A stretch of DNA of 64,000 bases, from NCBI GenBank assembly GCA_963695175.1, contig CAVOGG010000004.1, positions 868,001 to 932,000 on the forward strand, read 5' to 3'. Made by a program: the position numbers and the translations under genes. Numbering within the stretch: the first letter of the stretch is position 1; each line of letters starts with the position of its first letter. This document shows, one piece after another, positions 25,008-34,245 of the stretch. The notes beneath the pieces were generated by a model, which saw only the letters and a list, made by a program, of their open reading frames with translations, searched no databases and was not told the origin of the DNA. The stretch is from Fodinibacter sp963695175. GTDB taxonomy: Bacteria; Actinomycetota; Actinomycetes; Actinomycetales; Dermatophilaceae.

Positions 25008-25463
25008 ATGAGCAGCAGGAATGACACCGGGGTCGTCGCAAGCCCGGCATCGGGCTCTACCCTCCACCCCCACCGGCTCCGCAGGCTGGCCGGCACCGGC
25101 ATCCTTGCCACGCTCGCAGCGATGCTGGCCACCACCCTCGCCGCTGCCCTCGCCCAGGCCCGTGGCGTCGACTTCGAGGTCCCCGACGGGGCCGAGTCGA
25201 TCCCCTTGCCCGGGTTCGCCGTGGTCACCGGCTTCTTCTCGGTCGTGGGCGTCGTCATCGCCGCGGCGCTGCTTCGGTGGAGCGCTCGCCCCGCCGAGCG
25301 GTTCGTGCAGACGGCAGTGACGCTGACCGGCATCTCGTTGGTCGCGCCGCTGGTCTCCGGGGCGGACGCCGCCACCATCACCGCCCTCGTCGGGCTGCAC
25401 CTCATCGCTGCTGGGGTGATGATTCCGACCCTCGCGCGGAGCCTGCGCACCCTGACCAACTGA
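25008..25463 (+). CDS. DUF6069-like four-helix membrane protein
   Basis: 151 residues from ATG 25008 (AGGGAGG about seven bases upstream; GTG 25005 is adjacent). Four hydrophobic helices at about residues 25-47, 66-88, 100-118 and 124-140 with short loops, in the layout of the DUF6069 family of small actinobacterial membrane proteins. It starts 12 bases after the SRPBCC gene and is probably the third gene of the ArsR operon. Function unknown. Confidence 0.85.
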   Translation: MSSRNDTGVVASPASGSTLHPHRLRRLAGTGILATLAAMLATTLAAALAQARGVDFEVPDGAESIPLPGFAVVTGFFSVVGVVIAAALLRWSARPAERFVQTAVTLTGISLVAPLVSGADAATITALVGLHLIAAGVMIPTLARSLRTLTN

Positions 25464-25527
25464 GTCGCCGCCTGCGGCGTCACCGCTGCTCAGTTCCGGC
25501 CACTCACGCCCGATGCCTCGCCGGTGC

Positions 25528-26286
25528 TCAGCCCGACGACTGTCGAGCCTGCTCCAGGTTCGACTGGTGGGGGCCGGAGAGCCAGTCCTGGTCCAGGCGC
25601 GCGTCGACCGGTTCCTCCCCTCGCCTCAGGGCGTCGATGTAGGCATGATCGGCGGCCAGGCGGGCCGCCACCTCGGGGCCCTCGGCAACGGCGCCGTGGC
25701 CGGGGACCACGACATCGACATACCTGGCGGCCTCACCCAGCCGGTCGAGTGCCCTCTCGTAGGCGCTCACCTGGCCGGGGCGACGAGCGTCGAGCAGCGG
25801 GATCAGGACGTCGGAGAGCATGTCGCCGGCGATCAGGACGCCACGGTCGGCCAGGAGGACGGCGGCGTGGCCGATGGCGTGCGCCTCGTGCTCGATGACC
25901 TCGCCCGGCACGGGTCCGCCGTCGGCGGGCAGGGGAGTGAGGAGCCCGATCAGCTCGAGAGGGATGCCGGACGCGCTCTCCGCAGCCATCGCCTGCGCCC
26001 GCTCTCGGGCTTCACCAGCAGTGTCGGCGCACTCCAGGGTGGCGTAGCGCGGCACGTCGCCGAACCGGGGATGCCAGAGCAGGTGGTCCCAGTGGGGATG
26101 GGTGGAGAACCCCGCCACCACGGGAAGGCCGAGCCGAGCGACGTCGTCGGCGAGCTGGTTCAGCTCGGAACCGTCGATGCCGGGATCGACCAGGACCAAG
26201 CCAGTGTCCCCGCGCACCACGATGGCGTTGCTCCACACCCACTCGCTCTGCCGGACCCAGACGCCGTCGGCCACCTCATGCAGCAT
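25528..26286 (-). CDS. Metallo-beta-lactamase-fold hydrolase
   Basis: 252 residues from ATG 26286. The zinc motif THPHWDHL supplies His63, His65, Asp67 and His68; the later ligands fall in AIGHAAV, IAGDMLSD and VVPGHGAV. This is the glyoxalase II/lactonase-like arrangement of single-domain MBL proteins, so a thioester or lactone is a possible substrate, not shown. No strong ribosome site. Convergent with the DUF6069-like gene. Confidence 0.92.
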   Translation of the reverse strand: MLHEVADGVWVRQSEWVWSNAIVVRGDTGLVLVDPGIDGSELNQLADDVARLGLPVVAGFSTHPHWDHLLWHPRFGDVPRYATLECADTAGEARERAQAMAAESASGIPLELIGLLTPLPADGGPVPGEVIEHEAHAIGHAAVLLADRGVLIAGDMLSDVLIPLLDARRPGQVSAYERALDRLGEAARYVDVVVPGHGAVAEGPEVAARLAADHAYIDALRRGEEPVDARLDQDWLSGPHQSNLEQARQSSG

Positions 26287-26505
26287 CGGTCGATGCTGTC
26301 AGGTGCCCCCACCCGGCGCAATCACGCAGCCAGCGTGCATCACTCGGGTGCACGTGTTGTGCCGGGTCGGACAGGGTGGGAGATTGGTCGGCGGGCGGGC
26401 GGGCCCGGTGACCGAGGGACCACTGAGCTGGTTGTCCCGACGGCGATGGGTCCCGGCACGATTCCTGGCCCGCAGACACGTCCACCTTCCGCGCGTGGAG
26501 GCACC

Positions 26506-27168
26506 ATGAAGCTCTTGCTCACGTCAGGCGGCGTCACGAACCCGAGCATCCGCTCGGCGCTCGAGCAGATGCTCGGCAAGCCGATCGCCGAGTGCCACGC
26601 CCTCTGCGTCCCGACCGCACAGTGGGGCCACCCGATGTGCGGGCCGGAATCGGTGCAGGGCTTCGTCGCAGCCGCGCCCACCTGGCAGCACTCCTCCGGC
26701 CTGGGCTGGGCGTCGCTCGGTGTCCTCGAGCTCACCGCACTGCCCACCATCGGCGCGGAGCGATGGGTCCCCTGGGTTCGGGAGGCTGACGTTCTCTTCG
26801 TCGACGGCGGCGACGCGACGTACCTCTGCCACTGGATGCGGGAGTCCGGGCTGGCCGACCTGCTGCCGTCGCTGCCCGACACGGTCTGGGTGGGAGTGAG
26901 TGCCGGAAGCATGGTGATGACGCCCCGGATCGGTGCGTCCTTCGTCGAGTGGCCGTCCGCGCCGGACGACCGCACCCTGGGAGTCGTCGACTTCTCGATC
27001 TTCCCGCACCTGGACGCCTTCCCGACGAACACCATGGCCAACGCGCAGCGGTGGGCTGCCGACCTCGACGCCCCGGCCTACGCCATCGACGAGCAGACGG
27101 CGATCAAGGTCGTCGACGGCTCCGTCGAGGTGGTCTCCGAGGGGCAGTGGACGAAGTTCGGGTCATAG
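26506..27168 (+). CDS. Peptidase S51 (PepE-like)
   Basis: 220 residues from ATG 26506 (GGAG five bases upstream). Glutamine-amidotransferase-like fold with the S51 nucleophile Ser132 in GVSAGSMV, preceded by LFVDGGDATYLCHWMR, and a late FPHLDAF segment carrying the likely His. S51 enzymes include Asp-specific dipeptidases and cyanophycinases; which one is not clear. Convergent with the M55 gene, 15 bases apart. Confidence 0.9.
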   Translation: MKLLLTSGGVTNPSIRSALEQMLGKPIAECHALCVPTAQWGHPMCGPESVQGFVAAAPTWQHSSGLGWASLGVLELTALPTIGAERWVPWVREADVLFVDGGDATYLCHWMRESGLADLLPSLPDTVWVGVSAGSMVMTPRIGASFVEWPSAPDDRTLGVVDFSIFPHLDAFPTNTMANAQRWAADLDAPAYAIDEQTAIKVVDGSVEVVSEGQWTKFGS

Positions 27169-27183
27169 CCGCCCGGCCTTGCG

Positions 27184-28011
27184 TCAGCCGTAGACGGGCT
27201 CGATACCGGTCCCGACGACCCGGGTGACTGCGCGGAAGCAGCGAATCGCCTCGTACATCGTTGCAAGGGTGAACCCGACCGTGCACGGGCCGACGGGTTC
27301 GACGCCCGGTACGTATGTAGCCAAGGCGGCGAGATGGGTTGCGTCGAAGGTGATCTCGTACGTGTACGGGGCACTGGTCGTGGTCGGCGAGTGCGAGCGG
27401 CCGATGGCACTTCGGGCACCCTCGGTGATCCGCTGCGCACTCACGGCGGGAGGGAGGCAGATGGCGGAGTACCGGTCGATGCAGGTCTTCACGGCCACCC
27501 CGACGGCGGTCGGGGCGTAGGCCGCGGCGTCAACGCACGTCAGGTCGTCACCGGTCACGAGGGCGACCGGCACGCCGTACTCGGCCGCCAGCAGGGCGTT
27601 CATCCGACCCTCGGATGCCGTCTCCCCGTTGATTCGCACCGAGGTGATGGAGTTCGGCAGGTAGGTGTGGGCCAGCACGCCCAGTTCGCCTGCCCCGGTG
27701 TGGTATCCGACGAAGGCGACCAGGTCGGGCGATCGGTCGATGCCCTCCATCATCCCCAGCGGCTTGTGCGTCCCGATCAGCAGGGTGGCCCGTGGATCGA
27801 GCTGGTCGATCAGCAGGTTGCGCATGTCCGCGTGCGCCTCGTTGACGAGAACCTCGTCGGCGCCGCCCTCGGCGAATCCGGCGACGGCTGCGTTCACGTC
27901 ACCCGTGAAGAGCCGACGACAGTGCTCCCACCGGGAGTGCCCGGGCTCGCAGTCGTCCGGACACGTCACCCCGGTGACGCCCTCCATGTCGGCCGAGATC
28001 AGGACCTTCAC
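27184..28011 (-). CDS. M55 family D-aminopeptidase (DppA-like)
   Basis: 275 residues from GTG 28011 (GAGGG eight bases upstream). Zinc and catalytic residues line up with B. subtilis DppA: Asp8 and Glu10 in SADMEG, His60 in NEAHADM, His104 in GYHTGAG and Glu134 in TASEGRMNA. DppA-type enzymes release D-amino acids from peptides, for example from peptidoglycan fragments. Intracellular; no signal peptide. Divergent from the large subtilase gene. Confidence 0.93.
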   Translation of the reverse strand: MKVLISADMEGVTGVTCPDDCEPGHSRWEHCRRLFTGDVNAAVAGFAEGGADEVLVNEAHADMRNLLIDQLDPRATLLIGTHKPLGMMEGIDRSPDLVAFVGYHTGAGELGVLAHTYLPNSITSVRINGETASEGRMNALLAAEYGVPVALVTGDDLTCVDAAAYAPTAVGVAVKTCIDRYSAICLPPAVSAQRITEGARSAIGRSHSPTTTSAPYTYEITFDATHLAALATYVPGVEPVGPCTVGFTLATMYEAIRCFRAVTRVVGTGIEPVYG

Positions 28012-28387
28012 CGTTTCACCCTCTTCTCTGCGGCCGTTCCAACGCCCGCTGACTGGTCGACCGGGCGGCTGAGGACGACAACCGCACCGGCCCTGGGTAC
28101 TCAAGGCAAGGATGGCGCACCGGCGCACGTCATGCGTCCTGCGGGGCGAGTCGGACTCCCACGGGTCGCCGGGCAAGAATCGGCGGCGCACCGGCTCCGA
28201 CGTCTGGAACCCCTACACCACAAGCCTTTTCGGCGCGACCTGAACGGCTGAGAGCCAGATAAGAGGCTCCCATTGGCTTCGCAGCCTTCGTCCGTACAGT
28301 GTCGCCGGCGACGCGGCCACGTGTCGTCCGAGCATCGCCAGACCTTGGCGCGACAACGGTGTCGCGCCGACTCGAGAGGACCCCTGC
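28012..28387. other. Divergent intergenic region with subtilase promoter
   Basis: 376 bp between the D-aminopeptidase and subtilase genes. I see no gene in it. It holds the candidate subtilase promoter at 28273-28300; the D-aminopeptidase promoter should lie near 28020-28100 but no clear pair stands out. Confidence 0.5.
28273..28300 (+). promoter_or_regulatory. Candidate promoter of the S8 peptidase gene
   Basis: TTGGCT (28273-28278), 16 bases, TACAGT (28295-28300): a good housekeeping-sigma match about 85 bases before the ATG at 28388. Confidence 0.5.
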
Positions 28388-31300
28388 ATGACCTCGCTCC
28401 GACGTGCCCAACCACCGACCGGAGGCAGAGGGACTGCTGCGAAAACAGTGCGGGCCACGGCGTGCCTGGCCGCCGCCACGCTCGCTTCCGGGCTGTTCGC
28501 CGCCCCGACGCTGGCCGCCGACGCCCCGCGAGGTGGCGCCTCGCACCGAGTCGGCCCGCCGACGGTCAAGACGGTCACGCTGGTCACCGGCGACGTGGTC
28601 CAGGTCTCCACCGGCTCGGACGGCCGTCAGGCGGTGACCATCGAACCCAGGCCGGACGGAACGATCCCGCAGGCCGCGATCAACCGGGCCGGCGGCCACA
28701 TGTACGTCGTACCGTTCGAAGCCATGGGTCTGCTCGCCGCGAAGCGGCTGGACCGCGACCTGTTCGACGTGAGCGCCCTACTGGCCGACCACTACGACGA
28801 CGCCTCACGCTCGACCCTGCCGGTCATGGTCGACTACGGCGTCGGCACCACCGCGGCGGGCAAGGCCAGAGGCGCCAGCCTGACGGCGGCGAAGCGGACC
28901 ATCGCCATCCCGAAGCTGGGCATCGCGGCGTTCGCGGCGCAGAAGAAGCACGCCCGGTCGTTCTGGGAGGACCTCACCACCGGCAAGGACGCTGCGGGTC
29001 GCCCGACCGGCCTGACGGACGGCGCGGCCCGGGTCGACCTCGACGGTCGGGTCAAGGCGTCGCTGGAGGACTCGGTCCCGCAGATCCACGCCCCGGAAGC
29101 CTGGGCAGCGGGCTTCACCGGCTCGGGCGCCACCGTCGCCGTGCTCGACACCGGCTACGACCCCACCCACCCGGACCTGAAGGGTCGGGTCGTGAAGTCC
29201 GAGAACTTCACGTCGGACGCCACCGTCACCGACGGCAACGGCCACGGCACCCACGTCGCCTCGACGGTCGGAGGCAGCGGGGCCGCGTCCGACGGCAAGC
29301 GCAAGGGCGTCGCCCCGGGCGCTGACCTGATGATCGGCAAGGTGCTTGCTGACGGTGGCTACGGCGAGGACTCCTGGGTCCTGGCCGGCATGGTCTGGGC
29401 CGTGGACCAGGGCGCCGACGTCGTCAGCATGAGCCTGGGTGGTGACGCCGACGACGGCAGCCACCCCCTGGCCCGCGCAGTCAACGAGCTGTCCGCGGCA
29501 TCCGACACCTTGTTCGTCATCGCCGCCGGCAACGCCGGCGAGGCGGGTGCGTCCACGGTCTCGTCGCCGGGCTCGGCGGACTCGGCACTGACGGTGGGTG
29601 CCGTCGACGTCCACGACGTGATGGCCGGCTTCTCCAGCCGCGGACCCCGCCTGCGTGACGGCGCCCTCAAGCCGGAGGTGGTCGCCCCCGGCGTCGACGT
29701 GACCGCCGCCCGCGCGGCCGGCACCGAGCTCGGCCCGGTCGTCGACGATGTCTACACCACGATCAGCGGCACCTCGATGGCCACCCCGCACGTGGCCGGT
29801 CTCGCCGCCATCCTCAAGCAGGAGCACCCCACCTGGGACGGCGAGCAGCTGAAGTCGGCCATCGCGAACAGCACCGTACCGGTCGCGAACGCGACTGGCT
29901 TCGACGCCGGCACCGGCCGGGTCGACGCCCTGGCCGCCGTCCGCCAGGACGTCCTGGCGCCCGCCGCGATGTCGCTGGGCTCGTTCGCGTGGCCCTACTC
30001 CGACCTGGCGTCGACGCGCACCGAGCTCACCTACACCAACACGGGCGCCGCGCCGGTGACCCTGTCGCTCGCCCTGAGGGGTGAGGACGGCGCCGATGAG
30101 CCGACCGGCTCGATGACCTTGGCCACGACGAAGGTGACCATCGCCGGCCACGGGTCCGTCAGTGTGCCGGTCGTGCTCGACCCCACGCTGGCCGGGCCGG
30201 GCGCCTACTCGGCCGTCGTCACCGCGACACCGGACGACGGCGGTGGCGCCGTGCGCACCGCTGTCGCCTATCAGCTCGAGCCCGAGCGGTATGACGTCAA
30301 GGTCACCATCAAGCCGCGCAAGGGCTCGCGCAACGTCTCCCACCAGCTGGGCCTCAGCAGCTTCGGCGAGACCGGGATCTTCGAGCAGCGCTCGTTCGAC
30401 GCCTCGTCGGACGCGCAGAGCGCCACGTTCCGGCTGCCGCCGGGTGACTACTCCACCGGTGCGATCTCCTTCGGCCGGTCCCAGGACGGGGCGAGCGAGG
30501 GCGTCGTCACGTACGACCCGACCTTCTCCGTGTCGAAGGACATCGAGATCGTGCTCGACGAGGACACCGCCCGCCGGTTCGACTACACGGTCGGCAAGCC
30601 GGTCGTGGACGAGGGGGCGATCCTCGACGTCGGCTGGAGCGGCGACACCGGATACACCGGGTTCACGTTCTACGGCCAGGCGGACCGCGTCTACGCGCAA
30701 CCGTCAGAGGGCCTGACCGGCGGGTCCGCGACGATCGCGGCCAACTGGCTGCTCAGCCAGCCCGAGGGGCTCATCGTGCCTCCTCGTGGCGCGCCCGTGC
30801 CCTTGCGACCGCTCACTGCACCTGGCGGAAGCCTCACCGAGACACCGGTGGCCGCGGTGGACCGCGCGTACCGGATCGTCGACGCGGGCAGCGCGGCGAA
30901 CCCCCTGACGGCCAAGGTCGTCAAGGGTGCGGTGGCCGTCGTGTCCGGCACCTGTGGTGACCTGACCGACGCTGCAGCGAGCCTGCGCAAGGCGGGCGCG
31001 GTGGCGATGGTGGCCTACGCCGGGGACGGTCAGCGCTGTGCCGGCACCATCGATGGACCCCCCGGCCTGGTTGCCCTGCAGGGTCGAGCCATCGACATCC
31101 GCAGGCTGCTGGCCAACGGCTCCACCACCAGCAAGCTCACCACCCACTCCAGCCCGAGCTACATGTACGACCTCGTGCGCTACTGGGGGGACGGCGTGCC
31201 GGCCGGCGGAACCGTCGACGGCTCGAGCAAGTCCGTGTCGGCCCTGGTCGAGCACTACAACGGGATGGGCAGCACGAGCGCTGACGGCGCCCTCGCGGTC

Positions 31301-32194
31301 GAGGAGCTGGTCGGCTGGGTGCCCGAGCGCGGCGGCGTCGCGAACATCGGGCTGGTGCGGCGGGTGCCCTTCCCCGCCACCGTGACGCACTACGTGTCCA
31401 CCGGTGCGGTGTGGGAGCGGACGGTGGCCGTGCAGGACAAGACGTACGGCGGCGAGTACGGCCGCCTGTACGCCCCGCGCAAGACGTATGCGGGCGGAAG
31501 CGTCACGCACGACACGTGGTTCGGCGGACCGGTCGCTTCCCGCTCCTCGCAGCTGCAGTCGGTCAGCAACGGTTCACCTCCGCCGGTGCGCGAAGGTGAC
31601 GAGATGTTCCTGTCCCAAGGGGCATTCACCGACGCCGCTGGTCACTGGGCCAACTCCGACCAGTTCACCGACGCGTTCAGCGGCCAGATCTATGCCGACG
31701 ACGAGCTCGTCCTGGACATGTTCGCGTCGGTGTTCCTCAACACCCAGGTCCCCGCCGGAAAGCACCGGTACAAGGTGGTCACCGACACCCAGCGGGAGAA
31801 CCCGTTCTGGCAGCTCTCGACCCGGGTCAAGACCGAGTGGGGCTTCGACTCCGACACCCCGAAGGGTGAGCGCGACATCCTGCCGATGCTCGGCGTCGAC
31901 TACCGGATGCCGCTGTCCTCGACCAACAGCGCGCCGGCGGGCAAGTTCACCTTCACGGTCGCGTTCACGATGCCCAACGGCGTGACGACCAAGCCGGTGG
32001 TCAAACCCACCGTGCAGCTGTCCTGGGACGACGGGAAGACCTGGTCGCCCGCTCGGACCAGGTGCGCCGGCACCTCGTGCACCGTCGACGTGGCCAACCG
32101 GGCCGGCGGCAAGGCGAGCCTGAGGGTCAAGGCGGCCGACACCGCCGGGCGGACCGTGAGCCAGGACGTCGTTCGCGCCTACTCGGTGCGGTGA
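28388..32194 (+). CDS. Secreted S8 family subtilisin-like peptidase, 1268 residues
   Basis: Signal peptide at about 1-45 (ATACLAAATLASGLFAAPTLAA). A pro-region follows, then the subtilase domain (about 240-515) with the full triad: Asp254 in AVLDTGYD, His286 in GHGTHV, Ser463 in SGTSMATPH, and oxyanion Asn in AAGNAG. The remaining 750 residues are beta-sandwich-like domains, with a possible PA-type insert near 840-920 (TCGDLTDAAASLRKAGAVAM). It has the length and layout of large Streptomyces subtilases. No C-terminal anchor, so probably released. Start ATG 28388 has AGAGGA eight bases upstream. Monocistronic, followed by a hairpin. Confidence 0.95.
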   Translation: MTSLRRAQPPTGGRGTAAKTVRATACLAAATLASGLFAAPTLAADAPRGGASHRVGPPTVKTVTLVTGDVVQVSTGSDGRQAVTIEPRPDGTIPQAAINRAGGHMYVVPFEAMGLLAAKRLDRDLFDVSALLADHYDDASRSTLPVMVDYGVGTTAAGKARGASLTAAKRTIAIPKLGIAAFAAQKKHARSFWEDLTTGKDAAGRPTGLTDGAARVDLDGRVKASLEDSVPQIHAPEAWAAGFTGSGATVAVLDTGYDPTHPDLKGRVVKSENFTSDATVTDGNGHGTHVASTVGGSGAASDGKRKGVAPGADLMIGKVLADGGYGEDSWVLAGMVWAVDQGADVVSMSLGGDADDGSHPLARAVNELSAASDTLFVIAAGNAGEAGASTVSSPGSADSALTVGAVDVHDVMAGFSSRGPRLRDGALKPEVVAPGVDVTAARAAGTELGPVVDDVYTTISGTSMATPHVAGLAAILKQEHPTWDGEQLKSAIANSTVPVANATGFDAGTGRVDALAAVRQDVLAPAAMSLGSFAWPYSDLASTRTELTYTNTGAAPVTLSLALRGEDGADEPTGSMTLATTKVTIAGHGSVSVPVVLDPTLAGPGAYSAVVTATPDDGGGAVRTAVAYQLEPERYDVKVTIKPRKGSRNVSHQLGLSSFGETGIFEQRSFDASSDAQSATFRLPPGDYSTGAISFGRSQDGASEGVVTYDPTFSVSKDIEIVLDEDTARRFDYTVGKPVVDEGAILDVGWSGDTGYTGFTFYGQADRVYAQPSEGLTGGSATIAANWLLSQPEGLIVPPRGAPVPLRPLTAPGGSLTETPVAAVDRAYRIVDAGSAANPLTAKVVKGAVAVVSGTCGDLTDAAASLRKAGAVAMVAYAGDGQRCAGTIDGPPGLVALQGRAIDIRRLLANGSTTSKLTTHSSPSYMYDLVRYWGDGVPAGGTVDGSSKSVSALVEHYNGMGSTSADGALAVEELVGWVPERGGVANIGLVRRVPFPATVTHYVSTGAVWERTVAVQDKTYGGEYGRLYAPRKTYAGGSVTHDTWFGGPVASRSSQLQSVSNGSPPPVREGDEMFLSQGAFTDAAGHWANSDQFTDAFSGQIYADDELVLDMFASVFLNTQVPAGKHRYKVVTDTQRENPFWQLSTRVKTEWGFDSDTPKGERDILPMLGVDYRMPLSSTNSAPAGKFTFTVAFTMPNGVTTKPVVKPTVQLSWDDGKTWSPARTRCAGTSCTVDVANRAGGKASLRVKAADTAGRTVSQDVVRAYSVR

Positions 32195-32215
32195 CGGCAC
32201 GACCCTGATGCCGGC

Positions 32216-32245
32216 CGCGGTGCCCCACTCACGATGGGCACCGCG
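32216..32245. terminator. Hairpin between convergent genes
   Basis: CGCGGTGCCC (32216-32225) and GGGCACCGCG (32236-32245) form a perfect 10-bp stem with a 10-base loop, 22 bases after the subtilase stop and just beyond the stop of the minus-strand ORF at 32261. Probably a bidirectional terminator. Confidence 0.7.
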
Positions 32246-32260
32246 CGCCGGCGGGGCTGG

Positions 32261-32440
32261 TCAGCGCAGCTGGACGTTGGCGACCTTGTCGATCAGGGAC
32301 TCCGCGTAGCAGGGCTGCCCGTTCGCACCGATCGTGATCCCGACGGGGTCCGGCCGTTTCGGGTCGGCGACGTCGATCGCCCTGGAGGCCTCGGTGACCA
32401 CATCAGTAGGAGTGATCCCCGTGGGTGGTCGCCACAGCAT
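32261..32440 (-). CDS. Possible 59-residue protein or gene remnant
   Basis: ATG 32440, no ribosome site. The last 45 residues (VVTEASRAIDVADPKRPDPV followed by GITIGANGQPCYAESLIDKV) look like real protein, with one Cys; the beginning is less convincing. It lies 48 bases downstream of the TetR gene on the same strand and could be co-transcribed, or be the tail of a truncated gene. No family recognised. Confidence 0.38.
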   Translation of the reverse strand: MLWRPPTGITPTDVVTEASRAIDVADPKRPDPVGITIGANGQPCYAESLIDKVANVQLR

Positions 32441-32488
32441 CCTGCGACTGGGACGGCACCAGCCCAACCGTGGGGCCGTCGACCAGGG

Positions 32489-33094
32489 TCAGCCCGGCTG
32501 CTCGATGAGAGCGGCCCAGGCCTGCGCGAAGGCCGCGTCGACGTTCGGCGTGCTTCCCACCGAGGCGACGGCCATGGCCCCCGCACGCAGCATGACGAGC
32601 TGCTCGGCCACGATGTGCGCCCGGCCCACGCCGACGTCCTCGAGCAGCTGCTCCACCTCGCTCAGGAACCAGGACCGGTGCCGGCCGGCGATGCCGCGGG
32701 CGGGGTGGTCCACGTCGCAGTACTCCGCCGTCAGGTTCGCGTAGGGACAGCCGCGGAAACCGGGCGACGAGATCTGGTGCGCGAGAACGTCGGCGAGCCC
32801 GGCCAGAACGGCCCGCGAGTCGTCGTGGTGGTCCCGGCGCAGCCGGTTGAGCTGGTCCTGGTCGCGTTCGAGGCGACCCGCCAGGTAGGCCGTGATCAGG
32901 TGGTCCTTGGAGGGGAAGTGCCGGTAGAAGGTCGCCCGGGTGACCTTGGCCTCGGACACGACTCGATCCACCCCTACGGCCCGGATCCCCTCGGCGTAGA
33001 AGAGCCGGTCGGCGGTCGCCAGGATGCGGCTGCGCGCCGCGGAGGGTCTTTGCAGGCTTCGGACCGGATCGGGTGCGCTGTTCGCGGCCACCAC
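32489..33094 (-). CDS. TetR-family transcriptional repressor
   Basis: 201 residues from GTG 33094. N-terminal HTH: RILATADRLFYAEGIRAVGV, DRVVSEAKVTRATFYRHFPS and KDHLITAYLAGR (residues about 20-70). The C-terminal ligand-binding domain is of normal length and contains Cys in FRGCPYANL, a motif often seen in regulators of redox or hydrolase operons. It is divergent from the hydrolase-SDR-hydrolase operon, with a palindromic site between, so it probably represses that operon and itself. Ligand unknown. Confidence 0.93.
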   Translation of the reverse strand: MVAANSAPDPVRSLQRPSAARSRILATADRLFYAEGIRAVGVDRVVSEAKVTRATFYRHFPSKDHLITAYLAGRLERDQDQLNRLRRDHHDDSRAVLAGLADVLAHQISSPGFRGCPYANLTAEYCDVDHPARGIAGRHRSWFLSEVEQLLEDVGVGRAHIVAEQLVMLRAGAMAVASVGSTPNVDAAFAQAWAALIEQPG

Positions 33095-33138
33095 GACACC
33101 CCTTGACTCGACGCATTGCTGGCACTAACTTCACCATC

Positions 33139-33160
33139 AGGTAGATGGAACATTCTACCT
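33139..33160. promoter_or_regulatory. Putative TetR operator
   Basis: AGGTAGA (33139-33145) and TCTACCT (33154-33160) form a perfect 7-bp inverted repeat with an 8-base spacer between the tetR-type gene and the 33303 operon. Size and position are typical for TetR operators. Confidence 0.7.
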
Positions 33161-33302
33161 TTGTTCCAGGACTTGTGGGAAATCGGCCGGCACACCTTCC
33201 GGGTCGCAACGAGGCGAATCGCGGCGGGGGTCAACGAGCGCACAGCGAACCGGTTCCCAGCAGGACTCCTTCGTTGTGCGCACCCCGTTCAGAGGAGCAG
33301 CC

Positions 33303-34160
33303 ATGTCCACATCCCCTCAAGCGATCGACCCCGCCACGGCGGAGGACGTGGCGCAGTGCAACGCGACCGGCCGCACGCCGGTCGTCTTCATCCACGGTCT
33401 GTGGCTGCTTCCCAGCAGCTGGGACCGGTGGGCCACGGTGTTCGAGGAGAACGGGTACACGGCCTTGACACCCGGCTGGCCCGACGACCCGGACACGGTG
33501 GAGGAGGCGAACGCGCACCCGGAGGTGTTCGCCCACAAGACCGTCGGCGCGGTGGTCGACCACTACGCCGGGATCATCGAGAAGCTCGACGAGAAGCCGG
33601 TCGTCATCGGGCACTCCTTCGGCGGCCTGCTCACCCAGATCCTCGCCGGCCGTGGCCTTTCCGCGGCCTCGGTGGCCATTGACCCCGCCCCGTTCCGCGG
33701 CGTCCTGCCCCTCCCGGTGTCGGCGCTGAAGTCCGCCTCCCCGGTCCTGTCCAACCCGGCAAACCGCAACCGGGCGGTCCCCTTGACCTACGAGCAGTTC
33801 CGCTACGCCTTCGCCAACGCCGTCAGCGAGGACGAGGCGAAGGAGCTGTACGAGACCTATGCCGTGCCGGCATCCGGGGCGCCCATCTTCCAGGCCGCCA
33901 GCGCGAACCTCAACCCGTGGTCCGAGGTGAAGGTGAACAGCAAGAACCCCGACCGGGGCCCGTTGCTGATCATCTCCGGCGAGAAGGACCACACCGTCCC
34001 GTGGGCCATCGCGAACTCGTCGTACAAGAAGCAGAAGCGCAACCAGGGCGTCACCGAGATCGCGGAGATCCCGGGCCGCGGTCACGCGCTGACGATCGAC
34101 AACGGCTGGCGCGACGTCGCCGACACGGCCCTGGCCTTCGTCCAGCGTTTCGTGAAGTAG
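33303..34160 (+). CDS. Alpha/beta hydrolase
   Basis: 285 residues from ATG 33303 (AGAGGAG six bases upstream). Oxyanion segment FIHGLWLLPSSW, nucleophile elbow GHSFGG with Ser, acid in SGEKDHTVP and catalytic His in GRGHAL. No signal peptide. First gene of a three-gene operon with an SDR oxidoreductase and a second, secreted, hydrolase; gaps are 85 and 36 bases. Substrate unknown. Confidence 0.93.
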   Translation: MSTSPQAIDPATAEDVAQCNATGRTPVVFIHGLWLLPSSWDRWATVFEENGYTALTPGWPDDPDTVEEANAHPEVFAHKTVGAVVDHYAGIIEKLDEKPVVIGHSFGGLLTQILAGRGLSAASVAIDPAPFRGVLPLPVSALKSASPVLSNPANRNRAVPLTYEQFRYAFANAVSEDEAKELYETYAVPASGAPIFQAASANLNPWSEVKVNSKNPDRGPLLIISGEKDHTVPWAIANSSYKKQKRNQGVTEIAEIPGRGHALTIDNGWRDVADTALAFVQRFVK

Positions 34161-34245
34161 CCCGCAGCGACCAGCAGGCTGCGCGCGCCAGGGAATCCAC
34201 ACGGGTCGCCCGGCGCGCGCAGCCGCACTCCGGAAGGAAGGCCTC

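Noticed and set aside
28805..30700. 631-codon minus-strand frame inside the subtilase gene
   Set aside because: Opposite a subtilase with an intact catalytic triad; no protein-like features of its own.
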